From Alphaproteobacteria bacterium (lineage in GTDB: Bacteria > Pseudomonadota > Alphaproteobacteria > Kiloniellales > DSM-21159), in the NCBI GenBank assembly GCA_030433005.1, contig JAUILQ010000020.1, positions 30,308-94,307 on the forward strand: a DNA stretch of 64,000 nucleotides, given 5' to 3'. The notes under the pieces are model-generated. The model saw only the letters and a list, made by a program, of their open reading frames with translations, was not told the DNA's origin and did no database searches. Made by a program: the position numbers and the translations under genes. Shown piece after piece: positions 43,394 to 52,301 of this stretch; within the stretch, counting starts at the first letter, position 1, and each line of letters begins with the position of its first letter.

Positions 43394-44020
43394 TCAGTCG
43401 TCCTCGGCGCGACGCGCCAGGCGGCGCACCTCGTTGCGCACGACGCGCTCGACGATGGTCTCGAGGTTCTGGTCGAGCCAGTCCTTCAGATGAGGCTCGA
43501 GGATGCGGCCGACGAAGGCCTCCAGGGTCTCTCCGCCGCTCGGCGCGCCGACGCCCGGCGGCACGCGGCGGCGCCGCGTCAGCTCCGACAGGGCCGCCGT
43601 GGTCGCGGCCGCCGTCGTGGCCGAGACCAGCCCGTCGCGAGCGGTTTCCGCGACCACGGACTCCTCGTCCTCGACCTCCATCTCGGCGACCGCCGCCTCG
43701 GCCGCGGCCGTGCGCGGCGCGGCCGCGTCGTCGAAGGGGTCCTCTTCCTCCTCCGGGGCAGGCTCGTCCAGCGGCTCGGCCTCGCTCAGGTCGAGCACGT
43801 CCGGCTCCTCCTCGTCGAAGGCTTCCATGTCGGTAAGCTCCAGGACGTCGTCCTCGTCGGCCTCGGGCGCCGGCTCCGGAGCCTGCTGGGCAGCCGCGGG
43901 CGGCGCGGCGGGGTCTTCGGCCGGCTTGGCCTCGTCCGCGTCCTCCTCGGAGATGATCCGGCGGATCGACGCCAGGATCTCCTCCATCGACGGTTCGCTC
44001 TGGCCCTGGTTGTCGCTCAT
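43394..44020 (-). CDS. PopZ-like DUF2497 protein
   Basis: The 208-residue product has the two conserved ends of DUF2497/PopZ-type proteins. The N-terminal helix is EPSMEEILASIRRIISEEDA (9-28), and the C-terminal helical region is VGRILEPHLKDWLDQNLETI followed by VERVVRNEVRRLARRAEDD. About 120 residues between are acidic, rich in Pro, Glu, Asp and Ala, and probably disordered. In Caulobacter, PopZ forms polar condensates that anchor centromeres. Distant alphaproteobacterial members share the termini but their localisation is mostly untested. Its position upstream of valS is typical for alphaproteobacteria. Upstream lies a pair of 8-bp repeats spaced exactly 30 bp. Confidence 0.88.
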   Translation of the reverse strand: MSDNQGQSEPSMEEILASIRRIISEEDADEAKPAEDPAAPPAAAQQAPEPAPEADEDDVLELTDMEAFDEEEPDVLDLSEAEPLDEPAPEEEEDPFDDAAAPRTAAAEAAVAEMEVEDEESVVAETARDGLVSATTAAATTAALSELTRRRRVPPGVGAPSGGETLEAFVGRILEPHLKDWLDQNLETIVERVVRNEVRRLARRAEDD

Positions 44021-44049
44021 CCAGCCGTCGCGTCCTGAACGCGCCCTGT

Positions 44050-44087
44050 GTTGCGAAGCCCCCTGCCAGGGAGCCCCACGTTGCGAA
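44050..44087. repeat. Helically phased direct repeat upstream of the PopZ-like gene
   Basis: GTTGCGAA occurs at 44050-44057 and again at 44080-44087, 30 bp apart (about three helical turns). A small hairpin CCCT-GCC-AGGG (44061-44071) lies between them. This looks like a two-site protein-binding region. Confidence 0.5.
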
Positions 44088-44119
44088 TCGGTGAAATCCC
44101 GATGCTTTCGGGCCTTAAC

Positions 44120-45589
44120 CTATTCACCCGGCGCACTCAAGCCAAACCACTTGTCGCGCACCGCCTGGTAGTCGACGACGGGATTGTAGACCTCGACAGG
44201 CAGGCCGAGCTCGACGGCATTGAGGCGGCCCTGGGCGGCCAGCACCTGGAAGCCGGCGACGATCTCGTCGCGCTGCGCGCCGACCAGGCTGACCTGCGCG
44301 TCGAGCAGCTCCTGCTCGGCGTCGAGCACGTCGAGCACGGTGCGCGCGCCGACCGCGTTCTCCTGGCGCACGCCCTCGAGCGCGATCTGCGCCGACTCGA
44401 CCTGGGCCTGGAACGCCAGGATCTGGGCGCGGGCCGTGGCCAGCGCCTCGTAGGCCGCGACCGCGTCCTGCTCGGCGGTGCGCCGCGCCTCGTCGAGCTG
44501 GAGGCGGCGCTGGCTGAGCAGCTGCTTGGCCTCGCGAACCTGGCTGTAGACCGCTCCCTGCTGGTAGAGCGGCACGGTCAGCTGGGCCAGCAGGGTGCCG
44601 CTGTCGGCGCTGCTGTCGGGGATGCTCGATTCGTCGCTGTGGGTCAGCTCGCCGACCAGGTCGAGCGAGGGCAGCAGCGCGCCGAAGGTCTGGCGCACGG
44701 AGCGGTCGGCGGCGCGCTGCGAGAACTCCGCCGCGATGACGTCCGGGTTCTGCTCGCGCGCCGTCGCCACGGTTTCCTGGCTGCTCGCCGGCAGGCCCTG
44801 GAGCGGTCCCGGCGGGCGCAGCGTGCCCGGCGCGGTGCCGATGATCTCCTCGTAGGTCGCCCGGCTGGCGCGCAGGTTGCCTTCCGCCTGCACCCGGTCG
44901 GCGGTCGCCCCGGACAGGCGCGATTCCGACTGCGCCACGTCGGTGCGCGTGATCTCGCCGACCTCGAAGCGGTCCTGACTGGCCTGCAGCTGGCGGGCCA
45001 GCACCTGCTCGTTATTGCGGTTGAGGCCGAGCACGGCGACGTCGCGCCAGACGTCCATGAAGGCGCTGGCGGCGTTGAGCAGAACCTGCTGCTCGGTCGA
45101 GGCGAGGCGCGCGCGCTCGGCGTAGACCTCGTTCTCGGCGCGCTCTGTGCCGGCGACCGTCTGGCCGCCGCGGTAGAGCGGCTGGGTCACGGTCAGGTCG
45201 ACCGACAGCGGGCGGGTGCCCTCGAAGCTGTCGGTGCCGGTCGCCCGGGTCGTCGGGGTCTCGCTGCGCTGCGTGGCGATGCCGGCCGAGGTGGTCAGCG
45301 AGACGTTCGGCCGCCAGTTCGACAGCTCCTGCGGCACCTGCTCGTTGGTCTGGCGCAGCTGGGCGCGCGCCGCGGCCAGGGTCGGGTTGCTGTTGTAGGT
45401 CGTCGCCAGCGCCTCGAGCAGGGTCTGGGCGTTGAGCGAGGCAGGCTGGAGCGCCAGGCCGGCGAGCAGCACGCCGCCCAGGAGCGCCGCGCGCACGCCA
45501 CGCCCGGGGTGCGGCGCCTTCCGGCCGAGGAGGATCCAGTGAGGCCGAGAGGCCTGTCGAGTCGCGTGTCGAGCCGAGTATCGAGCCAC
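44120..45589 (-). CDS. TolC-family outer-membrane channel protein
   Basis: TolC-type trimers form the outer-membrane and periplasmic duct for type I secretion and efflux pumps. The mature part starts at AQTLLEALATTYNSNPTLAA. It contains the two repeated helical-barrel halves (NEQVPQELSNWRPNVSLTTS; VTQPLYRGGQTVAGTERAEN; then LTVPLYQQGAVYSQVREAKQ). Near the C-terminus VRQENAVGARTVLDVLDAEQ is typical. The start is unclear: GTG 45589 has GGAAAGG 6 bases upstream, GTG 45496 directly precedes the hydrophobic signal core, and the frame also opens at TTG 45655. The gene follows the PCMT-like gene, a usual alphaproteobacterial order. A partner adaptor is not adjacent. Confidence 0.9.
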   Translation of the reverse strand: MARYSARHATRQASRPHWILLGRKAPHPGRGVRAALLGGVLLAGLALQPASLNAQTLLEALATTYNSNPTLAAARAQLRQTNEQVPQELSNWRPNVSLTTSAGIATQRSETPTTRATGTDSFEGTRPLSVDLTVTQPLYRGGQTVAGTERAENEVYAERARLASTEQQVLLNAASAFMDVWRDVAVLGLNRNNEQVLARQLQASQDRFEVGEITRTDVAQSESRLSGATADRVQAEGNLRASRATYEEIIGTAPGTLRPPGPLQGLPASSQETVATAREQNPDVIAAEFSQRAADRSVRQTFGALLPSLDLVGELTHSDESSIPDSSADSGTLLAQLTVPLYQQGAVYSQVREAKQLLSQRRLQLDEARRTAEQDAVAAYEALATARAQILAFQAQVESAQIALEGVRQENAVGARTVLDVLDAEQELLDAQVSLVGAQRDEIVAGFQVLAAQGRLNAVELGLPVEVYNPVVDYQAVRDKWFGLSAPGE

Positions 45590-45799
45590 CGGGAGCCTTT
45601 CCGCCTTGCGATCGGGCGCAGGGCCGGCCGTCCTTGACCGCCTGCCCTGCTTCAACCTGCCCGTCAGACGATCGCAGTCAATGCTTGACGATTCCTGAGC
45701 CCTGCCTGTCTGCCTGATTCCGGGCCAGGATTCCAGCCCCGCGGCAGGGCGCAGAGCTCGGCGCCGTGCCGCCCGGCGCCCGGAAGGCCGGCGGAGGCC

Positions 45800-46453
45800 C
45801 TAGAAAACGAAGCCCTGCTCGGCCTCGAAGCCGGGCAGCGCCGGCGTGGCACAGTCGAACAGCACCCGCTCGGAGACGACGCCGCCGTCCTTGCGCATCA
45901 GCACGGCCCGGCACAGGCCCGGCCTGTCGAGCCGCGGCGCGACGAGCCGGCCGCCCTCGGCGAGCTGCTCCAGCAGCGCCGGCGGCACGGCCGCCACGGC
46001 GCCCTCGATCACGATGACCTCGTAGGGCGCCTGGCGCGGGTAGCCGGCGGCGGCGTCGCCGTGGGCGACGACGGCATTGTCGACCTGCAGCTGGTCGAGC
46101 GTCGCCTCGGCCTGGGCGGCCAGGGCGCCGTCCGGCTCGAGCAGCACGACGCTGGCGGCGAGGCGCGCCAGGATCGCCGCGCCGTAGCCGCTGGCGCCGG
46201 CGACGTCGAGCACCGAATCCCCGGCCTCGACGGCCGCCGACTGGATCAGCCGGCCGAGCACCATTGGCTCCATGAGGTAGCGGCCGCCGCCGAGCGGCAG
46301 GTCCTCGTCGACGTAGGCGAAGCCGCGGTGGCTCTCCGGCACGAAGCGCTCGCGCGGCAGCTCTTCGAAGGCGCCGATCAGCACCGGGTCGAACACCCGG
46401 TTCGGCCGCAGCTGGCTTTCGACCATGTTGAGGCGTGCGGTTGCGTAGTCCAC
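45800..46453 (-). CDS. Protein-L-isoaspartate O-methyltransferase-like protein
   Basis: The 217-residue product (GTG 46453, with AGAGAGGGCCGGG upstream) resembles PCMT. MVESQLRPNRV and LPRERFVPESHRGFAYVDED form the N-terminal family signature, and the SAM loop is VLDVAGASGYGAAILARLA. The classical PCMT SAM motif is EIGTGSGY-like; here it reads DVAGASGY, and this divergent branch is usually found next to tolC in alphaproteobacteria. Whether it repairs isoaspartate is not certain. It is the last gene before the LysR pair and is encoded upstream of the TolC gene. Confidence 0.85.
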   Translation of the reverse strand: MDYATARLNMVESQLRPNRVFDPVLIGAFEELPRERFVPESHRGFAYVDEDLPLGGGRYLMEPMVLGRLIQSAAVEAGDSVLDVAGASGYGAAILARLAASVVLLEPDGALAAQAEATLDQLQVDNAVVAHGDAAAGYPRQAPYEVIVIEGAVAAVPPALLEQLAEGGRLVAPRLDRPGLCRAVLMRKDGGVVSERVLFDCATPALPGFEAEQGFVF

Positions 46454-46549
46454 CCCGGCCCTCTCTTGCGGATTTGCTCGACGGGCGACGCCGTCGTCTC
46501 TCGGCCGCGTTATAGGCGCGGCGGCTGCGGCTGGCAACGTCACCGGACG

Positions 46550-47485
46550 CTAGCCGCCCTCCTGCGCCAAGGCCGCGAAGCCCTCGCGGAAGCCTGCGGC
46601 CAGCCGTGCCGCGGCGATCGGCAGCGACAGGCCCTGCCGACGAAGCAGTCCGACGGTCCGACTCACTTCGGGCTCGACGAGCGGCGTGCCGGCGAGCCCG
46701 TGCAGCCGCATCAGCGCCATGCAGGAGGCCGGGACGGCCGTCAGGCCCTGCCCTGCCGCGATCAGGGTCGCCGCCGTGGAGAGCTGCTCGACCTCGAACT
46801 GCGGCCGAATGCGCCGGCCCGCCGGCTCGAGCGCCGCGTCGACCGCGTGCCGGACCGAGGAGGCCCGACTGAGCGCGATGAAGGGCTCGGCGGCGAGCTG
46901 CTTCGCGGCGATGCCCTTCGACCCGGCCAGGGGGTGGTCGGGCGGATGCACGACCAGGAAGCGCTCGTCGAGCAGCGGCTCGAAATCCAGACCGCCGCCT
47001 TCGGCCGGCGCAACGGAACAGCCGAAGTCGGCGCGACCGCTGTAGACCAGTTCGGCCGCCCGCTCGGCGATGACGTCGAAGACCTCGATGTCGATGTTCG
47101 GATGGTCGGCCGTGAAGCCCGCGGCTATGGCAGGAAACAGGCCGACCGCGACGCTCGGCAGCACGGCGGTGGACACGCGGCCGCGCTCCATCCGGAACAG
47201 GCTGCGGATGTCGTCGAAGGCGGCATGCCAGTCCGCGACCAGACGGGCCGCCGCCGGACGGAACTGACGGCCTTCGCTGGTCAGGGCGACCCGCCGCGAG
47301 GTGCGGTCGAACAGCCGCCCCCCGAGCTCCTCTTCCAACGCCTTCACGGTCAGGGAAAGCGCCGGTTGGGACAGGCCGACGCGGCTGCTGGCGGCCACGA
47401 AGGATCCGGTCTCGGCGACCGCCAGGAAGGCCCTGAGCTGCTGGAGCGACGCCAATCTTTTATTCTCCAAATCAATCATTATCAT
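46550..47485 (-). CDS. LysR-family transcriptional regulator (divergent from AtuA-TRAP operon)
   Basis: The 311-residue product has a LysR helix-turn-helix (AASSRVGLSQPALSLTVKAL, then LGGRLFDRTSRRVALTSEG) and a two-lobe effector domain. Two starts, ATG 47485 and ATG 47479, are possible. The first 30 bases and the intergenic gap are strikingly AT-rich for this genome. The gene stands 73 bp from the divergent AtuA gene, so it most likely controls the AtuA-TAXI-TRAP operon in response to the imported compound or a breakdown product. Confidence 0.92.
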   Translation of the reverse strand: MIMIDLENKRLASLQQLRAFLAVAETGSFVAASSRVGLSQPALSLTVKALEEELGGRLFDRTSRRVALTSEGRQFRPAAARLVADWHAAFDDIRSLFRMERGRVSTAVLPSVAVGLFPAIAAGFTADHPNIDIEVFDVIAERAAELVYSGRADFGCSVAPAEGGGLDFEPLLDERFLVVHPPDHPLAGSKGIAAKQLAAEPFIALSRASSVRHAVDAALEPAGRRIRPQFEVEQLSTAATLIAAGQGLTAVPASCMALMRLHGLAGTPLVEPEVSRTVGLLRRQGLSLPIAAARLAAGFREGFAALAQEGG

Positions 47486-47558
47486 CTTTAAATTAGACAA
47501 ATTCTCTCGCCTTGCGCCAGCCTGTCTTCCGGCGGACAGACCACGTGCCGGGACAGGC

Positions 47559-48989
47559 ATGACGAAGGACTTCCTCATCGCGTGCGGAGCCGGCTTCTCC
47601 GGCGATCGCACGGACGTCGCGGCGCCCCTTGTCGAGGCTCTCGTCGCCGACGGCCGACCGGCCGCCCTGTTCTTCGAGAGCCTCGGCGAGCGCACGCTGG
47701 CGCTGGCGCACATCCGGCGCAGCGAAGCCGCCGACGCCGGCTACGAACCGCTGCTCGCGGAGATGCTGGCGCCGGTGCTCGGGCGTTGCCTGGAGGCCGG
47801 CATTCCGATCGTCGGCAACTTCGGCGCCGCCAACCCGCCAGCCGCCGCCCGCCTGGTCGCAACGCTCGCCGCGAGCGCCGGACATCCCGACGCGCGCATC
47901 GCGACGCTGGCTGGAGACGAGGTCTCGATGCTCGCCGACCGCGCCGGCTTCGACGCGCTCGGAATCGACCGGAGCCCGCGGGGCGCCCGTCACCTGGCGG
48001 CCAACGCCTACCTCGGCGCGCGCCCGATCGCCGAGGCGCTCTCGCAGGGTGCGCAGGTCGTGGTCACGGGGCGCGTCGCCGACCCGGCGCTGGCGCTCGG
48101 CCCGCTGGTCCATCATTTCGGCTGGTCCTGGGAGGACTGGGACCGGATCGCCGCAGGCACACTGGTCGGGCATCTGCTCGAATGCGGGGCCCAGGTGACG
48201 GGGGGCTATTTCGCGGACCCCGGCCTCAAGGAGGTGCCGGGCCTCGAGCGCCTCGGCTTTCCGATCGCGGAAGTCCGGGCCGACGGCCGCGCCGTCATCA
48301 CCAAGCCGCCCGGAAGCGGCGGCCTGGTCTCGCCGGCCACCGTCAAGGAGCAGCTGCTCTACGAGATCCACGATCCCGCCGCCTACCTGACCCCGGACGT
48401 CGTGCTCGACCTGACCGAGGTCTCGGTCGAGACCGCCGGCGCCGACCGGGTCGCGGTGAGCGGCGCCCGGGGGCGGCCGCGCCCCGAGAGGCTGAAGGTC
48501 ACGGTCTCGGTCGATGGCGGCTGGCTCGGCGAGGGCGAGATCTCCTATGCGGGCCCGAACGCCGAGGCACGCGCCCGCCTCGCGTTGGGGGTGCTGCGCA
48601 AGCGCTGCCGGGGCGTGGAGCGCCTGCGCGGCGACCTGATCGGCATCGGCAGCGTCTTCGCCGACGAGGCCGGCAGCTACCTCGCAGATCGCCACGGCAG
48701 CGGCGCGGCCGCCTGGCCATCGGGCACCGGCGGCTTCGCGGACGTGCGCCTGCGCGTCGCCGTCGAGACGACGACCCGAGAGGCAGCCGAGAGCGCCCTG
48801 CGCGAAGTCGAGGCCCTGCTGTGCTGCGGCCCGGCCGCCGGCGGCGGCGCCCGAGGCGCGCTCCGTCGACGCATCAACACCTGGTCGGCGCTGGCGCCGC
48901 GCGCGCCGATCGAGGCCCGTGTCGAGGTGACGCTCGCCAGCGCCGCCGAACTCGCCGGGCCGGCAGCGGCGGAGGCCGTCGATGACTGA
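47559..48989 (+). CDS. AtuA-like protein (DUF1446, acyclic terpene utilization family)
   Basis: The 476-residue product starts MTKDFLIACGAGFSGDRTD, the characteristic Gly-rich opening of AtuA/DUF1446. Further family segments are GIPIVGNFGAANPPAAARLV, QVVVTGRVADPALALGPLVH, HLLECGAQVTGGYFADPG and FPIAEVRADGRAVITKPPGS. AtuA is required for growth of Pseudomonas on citronellol and geraniol, but its reaction is unknown and most family members sit in other catabolic loci. Its stop overlaps the next gene by 8 bp (ATGACTGA). Context with a TAXI-TRAP importer and LysR points to catabolism of an imported organic acid or related carbon source. Confidence 0.88.
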   Translation: MTKDFLIACGAGFSGDRTDVAAPLVEALVADGRPAALFFESLGERTLALAHIRRSEAADAGYEPLLAEMLAPVLGRCLEAGIPIVGNFGAANPPAAARLVATLAASAGHPDARIATLAGDEVSMLADRAGFDALGIDRSPRGARHLAANAYLGARPIAEALSQGAQVVVTGRVADPALALGPLVHHFGWSWEDWDRIAAGTLVGHLLECGAQVTGGYFADPGLKEVPGLERLGFPIAEVRADGRAVITKPPGSGGLVSPATVKEQLLYEIHDPAAYLTPDVVLDLTEVSVETAGADRVAVSGARGRPRPERLKVTVSVDGGWLGEGEISYAGPNAEARARLALGVLRKRCRGVERLRGDLIGIGSVFADEAGSYLADRHGSGAAAWPSGTGGFADVRLRVAVETTTREAAESALREVEALLCCGPAAGGGARGALRRRINTWSALAPRAPIEARVEVTLASAAELAGPAAAEAVDD

Positions 48990-49347
48990 GACCGCGATCC
49001 TGCCCCTGCACGCGCTCGCCCACGGCCGAGCCGGCGACAAGGGGGACCGGCTGAACATCAGCATCATCGCCTTCGATCCGGCCGACTACCTGCTGCTGTC
49101 GGAGCAGGTCACCCCCGAGCGGGTCGCCGCCGTCTTCGCCGACCGCGCGCCGACCTCGGTGCAACGCTACGAGCTGCCGCGCCTCGCGGCCTTCAACTTC
49201 GTCCTCGACGGGGTGCTGGAGGGAGGGGTCAACCGGAGCCTCAACCTCGACAGCCACGGCAAGACGCTCTCCTACCGGCTGCTCGGTCTGTCGATCGAGG
49301 TACCGGCGGGGCGTCTTGCGGAAATCCGGCAAGCCAACGAACGTTAA
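48982..49347 (+). CDS. Small AtuA-partner protein (AtuA-like ferredoxin-fold domain)
   Basis: The 121-residue product contains LAHGRAGDKGDRLNISIIAF near the N-terminus and LPRLAAFNFVLDGVLEGGVN in the middle, the hallmarks of the small domain that follows AtuA/DUF1446. In many genomes it is fused to the AtuA C-terminus; here it is a separate gene overlapping atuA by 8 bp. The two probably form one complex. The gene ends 15 bp before the TAXI gene, whose strong AGGAG site lies in the gap. Confidence 0.82.
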   Translation: MTETAILPLHALAHGRAGDKGDRLNISIIAFDPADYLLLSEQVTPERVAAVFADRAPTSVQRYELPRLAAFNFVLDGVLEGGVNRSLNLDSHGKTLSYRLLGLSIEVPAGRLAEIRQANER

Positions 49348-49362
49348 GGGGAGACGCAGGAG

Positions 49363-50340
49363 ATGAAGAAGACGACATTGCGCGCGGCCACGACGGCCGC
49401 CTTTCTCACGGCCGCGCTGACCGCTGGGCCGCTCCAGGCCGACGACCACCAGCTGCTGATCGGCTCCACCTCGTCGGCTTCGAGCCACTACGGCTACTTC
49501 GTCGCCGTCACCCAGATCATCAACGACAAGCTCGACGGCATCGACGCCTCCGTCGTCGAGACCGGCGCCACGGTCGACAACCTGCGCCGCATCAGCCGCG
49601 ACCAGGTCGACCTCGGGCTGGTCACCACCAACATCGGCTACCAGGCCTTCGCCGGCCAGGGCGAGTTCTCGGACCGGGCCGTCGACAGCCGCCTGCTGTG
49701 GGTCTACACCGTCGCGCCGCAGAACGTCGTGGTCCGCGCCGACGCCGGACTCTCGGCGCTGACGGACCTCGAGGGACAGCCGTTCAACCCCGGCATCCGA
49801 GGCTCGGCGACCGAGAAGACCACGGAAGCGGTCTTCGAGACGCTCGGCATCGCCCCGGACTACGTACGCGGCTCGACCTCCGACATCGTCGATTCGATCA
49901 AGGACGGCCGGGTCGAGGGCTACGTCAAGTCGGGCGTCGGCAACAAGCTCGACGGCTCGTCGATGGACATCGCGACCTTCACGGAGATCGAGGTCCTCGG
50001 CCTCACCGGCGAGCAGCGCGCCACAATCGAAGCCGAGATGCCCGACGTGTCGGTGGTCGGCATTCCCGCCGGTGCCGCCGACGGCATCGGCGCCTACGAC
50101 ACCTGGGCCTTCGGCGTGGCCGTGGTCGCGCGTCCCGGGCTGGACGAGGAGACCACCTACCGCATCACCAAGGCGATCAACGAGACCCTCGAGCCGCAGG
50201 CTGCCGCCTTCGCCACCCTGAAGGGCGCCGACATCGGCGAAATGACCATGAAGGTCGGGACGCAGCCGCTGCACGCCGGGGCGCTGCGCTACTATCGGGA
50301 AGCCGGCTACGAGGTGCCGGCCAAGCTGATCGCCGACTAG
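49363..50340 (+). CDS. TAXI-family TRAP transporter solute-binding protein
   Basis: The 325-residue product has a signal peptide (MKKTTLRAATTAAFLTAALT, cut near LQA-DD) and a TAXI-type binding protein fold. Segments are IGSTSSASSHYGYFVAVTQI, VDNLRRISRDQVDLGLVTTN and RVEGYVKSGVGNK. TAXI proteins capture ligands, often organic acids, for TRAP permeases. AGGAG directly precedes the ATG, stronger than other sites in this operon, as expected for a binding protein made in excess. The permease gene starts 17 bp downstream. Confidence 0.92.
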   Translation: MKKTTLRAATTAAFLTAALTAGPLQADDHQLLIGSTSSASSHYGYFVAVTQIINDKLDGIDASVVETGATVDNLRRISRDQVDLGLVTTNIGYQAFAGQGEFSDRAVDSRLLWVYTVAPQNVVVRADAGLSALTDLEGQPFNPGIRGSATEKTTEAVFETLGIAPDYVRGSTSDIVDSIKDGRVEGYVKSGVGNKLDGSSMDIATFTEIEVLGLTGEQRATIEAEMPDVSVVGIPAGAADGIGAYDTWAFGVAVVARPGLDEETTYRITKAINETLEPQAAAFATLKGADIGEMTMKVGTQPLHAGALRYYREAGYEVPAKLIAD

Positions 50341-50356
50341 GCGACGGGCGACGCCG

Positions 50357-52234
50357 ATGCGCGACAAGGTCACCGCCGGTCTCGCCGCCGCCCTGGGGCT
50401 TTTCACGCTCTACACGGCGGCGGCGGGCCCCTACGTCAGCCTGATCCAGCGGCCGGTCTTCCTCGCCCTGGCGATCTGCCTGGGGCTGGCGATCTACCCG
50501 CTGTGGGAAGGTCGCCGCCTGAGGCCGCTGGGCCTGGCGCTCGACCTGCTGGCGGCGGCGGTGACCCTCGTCGCCTGCGCCTACGTCGTGGTCCACCAGG
50601 ACCGCATCATGACGGAGCTGCCCTGGGCCGGGCTCCACGACCAGCTCCTGACCCTGGGTGTCGTGCTGGTCGTCCTGGAGATCTCGCGACGGGCCATCGG
50701 CCTCGTCTTCCCGCTGCTGGTGCTGGCCGGGCTCGGCTACGCGCTGTTCGGCCAGCACCTGCCGGGCGCGCTCGGGCACCGCGGCTTCGGTCCGGGATTC
50801 GTCACCGAGACGCTGTTCCTGGGCGATCTCGGCCTCTGGGGCCTGCTGCTCGGCGTCGCCGCGACGACCATCGCCGCCTTCGTGCTGTTCGGTGCGATGA
50901 TCCTGCACACCGGCGGCGGCCAGACCTTCATCGATCTCGCGATGCGGCTCGGCGGCCGCAGCCCCGGCGGGGCCGCCAAGATCGCCACCATCGCCTCGGC
51001 CTTCTTCGCCACGGTGAGCGGCAGCGCGGTCGCCAACACCGCCACCACCGGCAACTTCACGATCCCGATGATGAAGCGGCTCGGCTATCCGCCGGCCTTC
51101 GCCGGCGCCGTCGAGGCCGTGGCCTCGACGGGCGGCCAGATCGCGCCGCCTGTGCTCGGCGCCGCCGCCTTCCTGATGGTCGAGATCATCGGCGTCAGCT
51201 ACCTGCGCATCATGGGCGCCTCGGTGCTGCCGGCGCTGCTGTTCTTCCTGGCCGTGTTCCTGACCGTGCACATCTACGCCGTGCAGCGCGGCCTGCGCAT
51301 CGTGCCGGACGACGAGCTGCCGGCCTGGTCCCGCATCGGCCGCGCCTCCCGCCTCGTTCCCTTGATCGCCGCCCTGGGCGGGCTGTTCGCCGGCGTGCTG
51401 ACCGGCCACTCGATCCAGACCGCCGCCTTCTGGGGCATCTGCGGCCAGGTCGGCTGCTACCTCGCGTTCGGCCTCGCCGGCGGCCAACGCCCGGCCGAGC
51501 TCGGGCGCAAGGTGCTCGCCGGCCTCGTCGACGGCGGCAAGGGTCTGGTGATCATCGGGGTGCTGCTGGCCGGCGCCCAGATCCTGGTCTCGATGATCAA
51601 CCTGACGGGCGTGGGCGTGACCATCTCGGGGGCGATCGCCGGCGCCGCCGGCGGCGAGCTGCTGGCGCTCGCGGCGATCGTCGCCCTGGTCTGCCTGGTG
51701 ATGGGCATGGGCATCCCGACGACCGCCGCTTACGTGCTGGTCGCGGCGGTGATGACGCCGGCGCTGATCGCCGGCGGCGTGCCGGAGCTGACTGCCCACA
51801 TGTTCGTCTTCTACTTCGCGACGCTTTCCGTCATCACGCCGCCGGTCTGCGTCGGCGTCTTCGTCGCCGCCGGCATCGCCGGAGCCGGCTGGCTGGCGGT
51901 GGCGCGCGACGCCTTCCGGCTGGCCGCCGTCACCTACGTCATCCCCTTCCTCTTCATCGTCTACCCCGGCATGCTCGGCGGCGGCGGCTGGATCGCGATC
52001 GGCCACGCCGTGGTCAGCGGGCTCGTCTTCGTGCTCGCCAGCGCCCTCTTCTTCGGCGGCCAGCCGATCACCGGCCGCCCCTGGCTCGACCGCGGGCTGC
52101 TGCTCCTGGTCGCCGTCCTGGCCCTGGTCGAGTCCTGGCTGCCGACGCTGCTCGCCGTGACGCTGCTCGTCGCCCTGCTGCTGCTCTCGCGCCGCCGGCG
52201 AGCCGCGGCGGCCGACCCGGCCGCGGGATCCTGA
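50357..52234 (+). CDS. TRAP transporter fused permease (4TM/12TM)
   Basis: The 625-residue membrane protein fuses the small and large TRAP permease subunits, as is standard for TAXI systems. The N-terminal part (to about 150) holds four or so helices. The large subunit includes SGSAVANTATTGNFTIPMMK and ASTGGQIAPPVLGAAAFLMV, and later VMGMGIPTTAAYVLVAAVMT and ATLSVITPPVCVGVFVAAGI, the repeated signature loops of the DctM part. Extra C-terminal helices follow. It imports solute with Na+ or H+. It ends the AtuA operon; the next gene is convergent. Confidence 0.93.
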   Translation: MRDKVTAGLAAALGLFTLYTAAAGPYVSLIQRPVFLALAICLGLAIYPLWEGRRLRPLGLALDLLAAAVTLVACAYVVVHQDRIMTELPWAGLHDQLLTLGVVLVVLEISRRAIGLVFPLLVLAGLGYALFGQHLPGALGHRGFGPGFVTETLFLGDLGLWGLLLGVAATTIAAFVLFGAMILHTGGGQTFIDLAMRLGGRSPGGAAKIATIASAFFATVSGSAVANTATTGNFTIPMMKRLGYPPAFAGAVEAVASTGGQIAPPVLGAAAFLMVEIIGVSYLRIMGASVLPALLFFLAVFLTVHIYAVQRGLRIVPDDELPAWSRIGRASRLVPLIAALGGLFAGVLTGHSIQTAAFWGICGQVGCYLAFGLAGGQRPAELGRKVLAGLVDGGKGLVIIGVLLAGAQILVSMINLTGVGVTISGAIAGAAGGELLALAAIVALVCLVMGMGIPTTAAYVLVAAVMTPALIAGGVPELTAHMFVFYFATLSVITPPVCVGVFVAAGIAGAGWLAVARDAFRLAAVTYVIPFLFIVYPGMLGGGGWIAIGHAVVSGLVFVLASALFFGGQPITGRPWLDRGLLLLVAVLALVESWLPTLLAVTLLVALLLLSRRRRAAAADPAAGS

Positions 52235-52301
52235 GCCGGCCCGCCGGGACCGGGCGCACGCCCCCTTCGAAGCGCCGCCCCGTCCCGTCGGCGAGACCCG
52301 C

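Noticed and set aside
40175..44038. A 1287-codon open frame on the plus strand opposite valS and its neighbours
   Set aside because: It mirrors the minus-strand genes, has the odd composition of antisense GC-rich DNA (rich in Arg, Gly, Leu, Gln, Val), and no domain is visible. valS on the other strand is unmistakable.
44100..44125. Possible CtrA site (TTAACC) upstream of the PopZ-like gene
   Set aside because: Only one half of the TTAA-N7-TTAA pattern is present and it lies at the end of the TolC gene.
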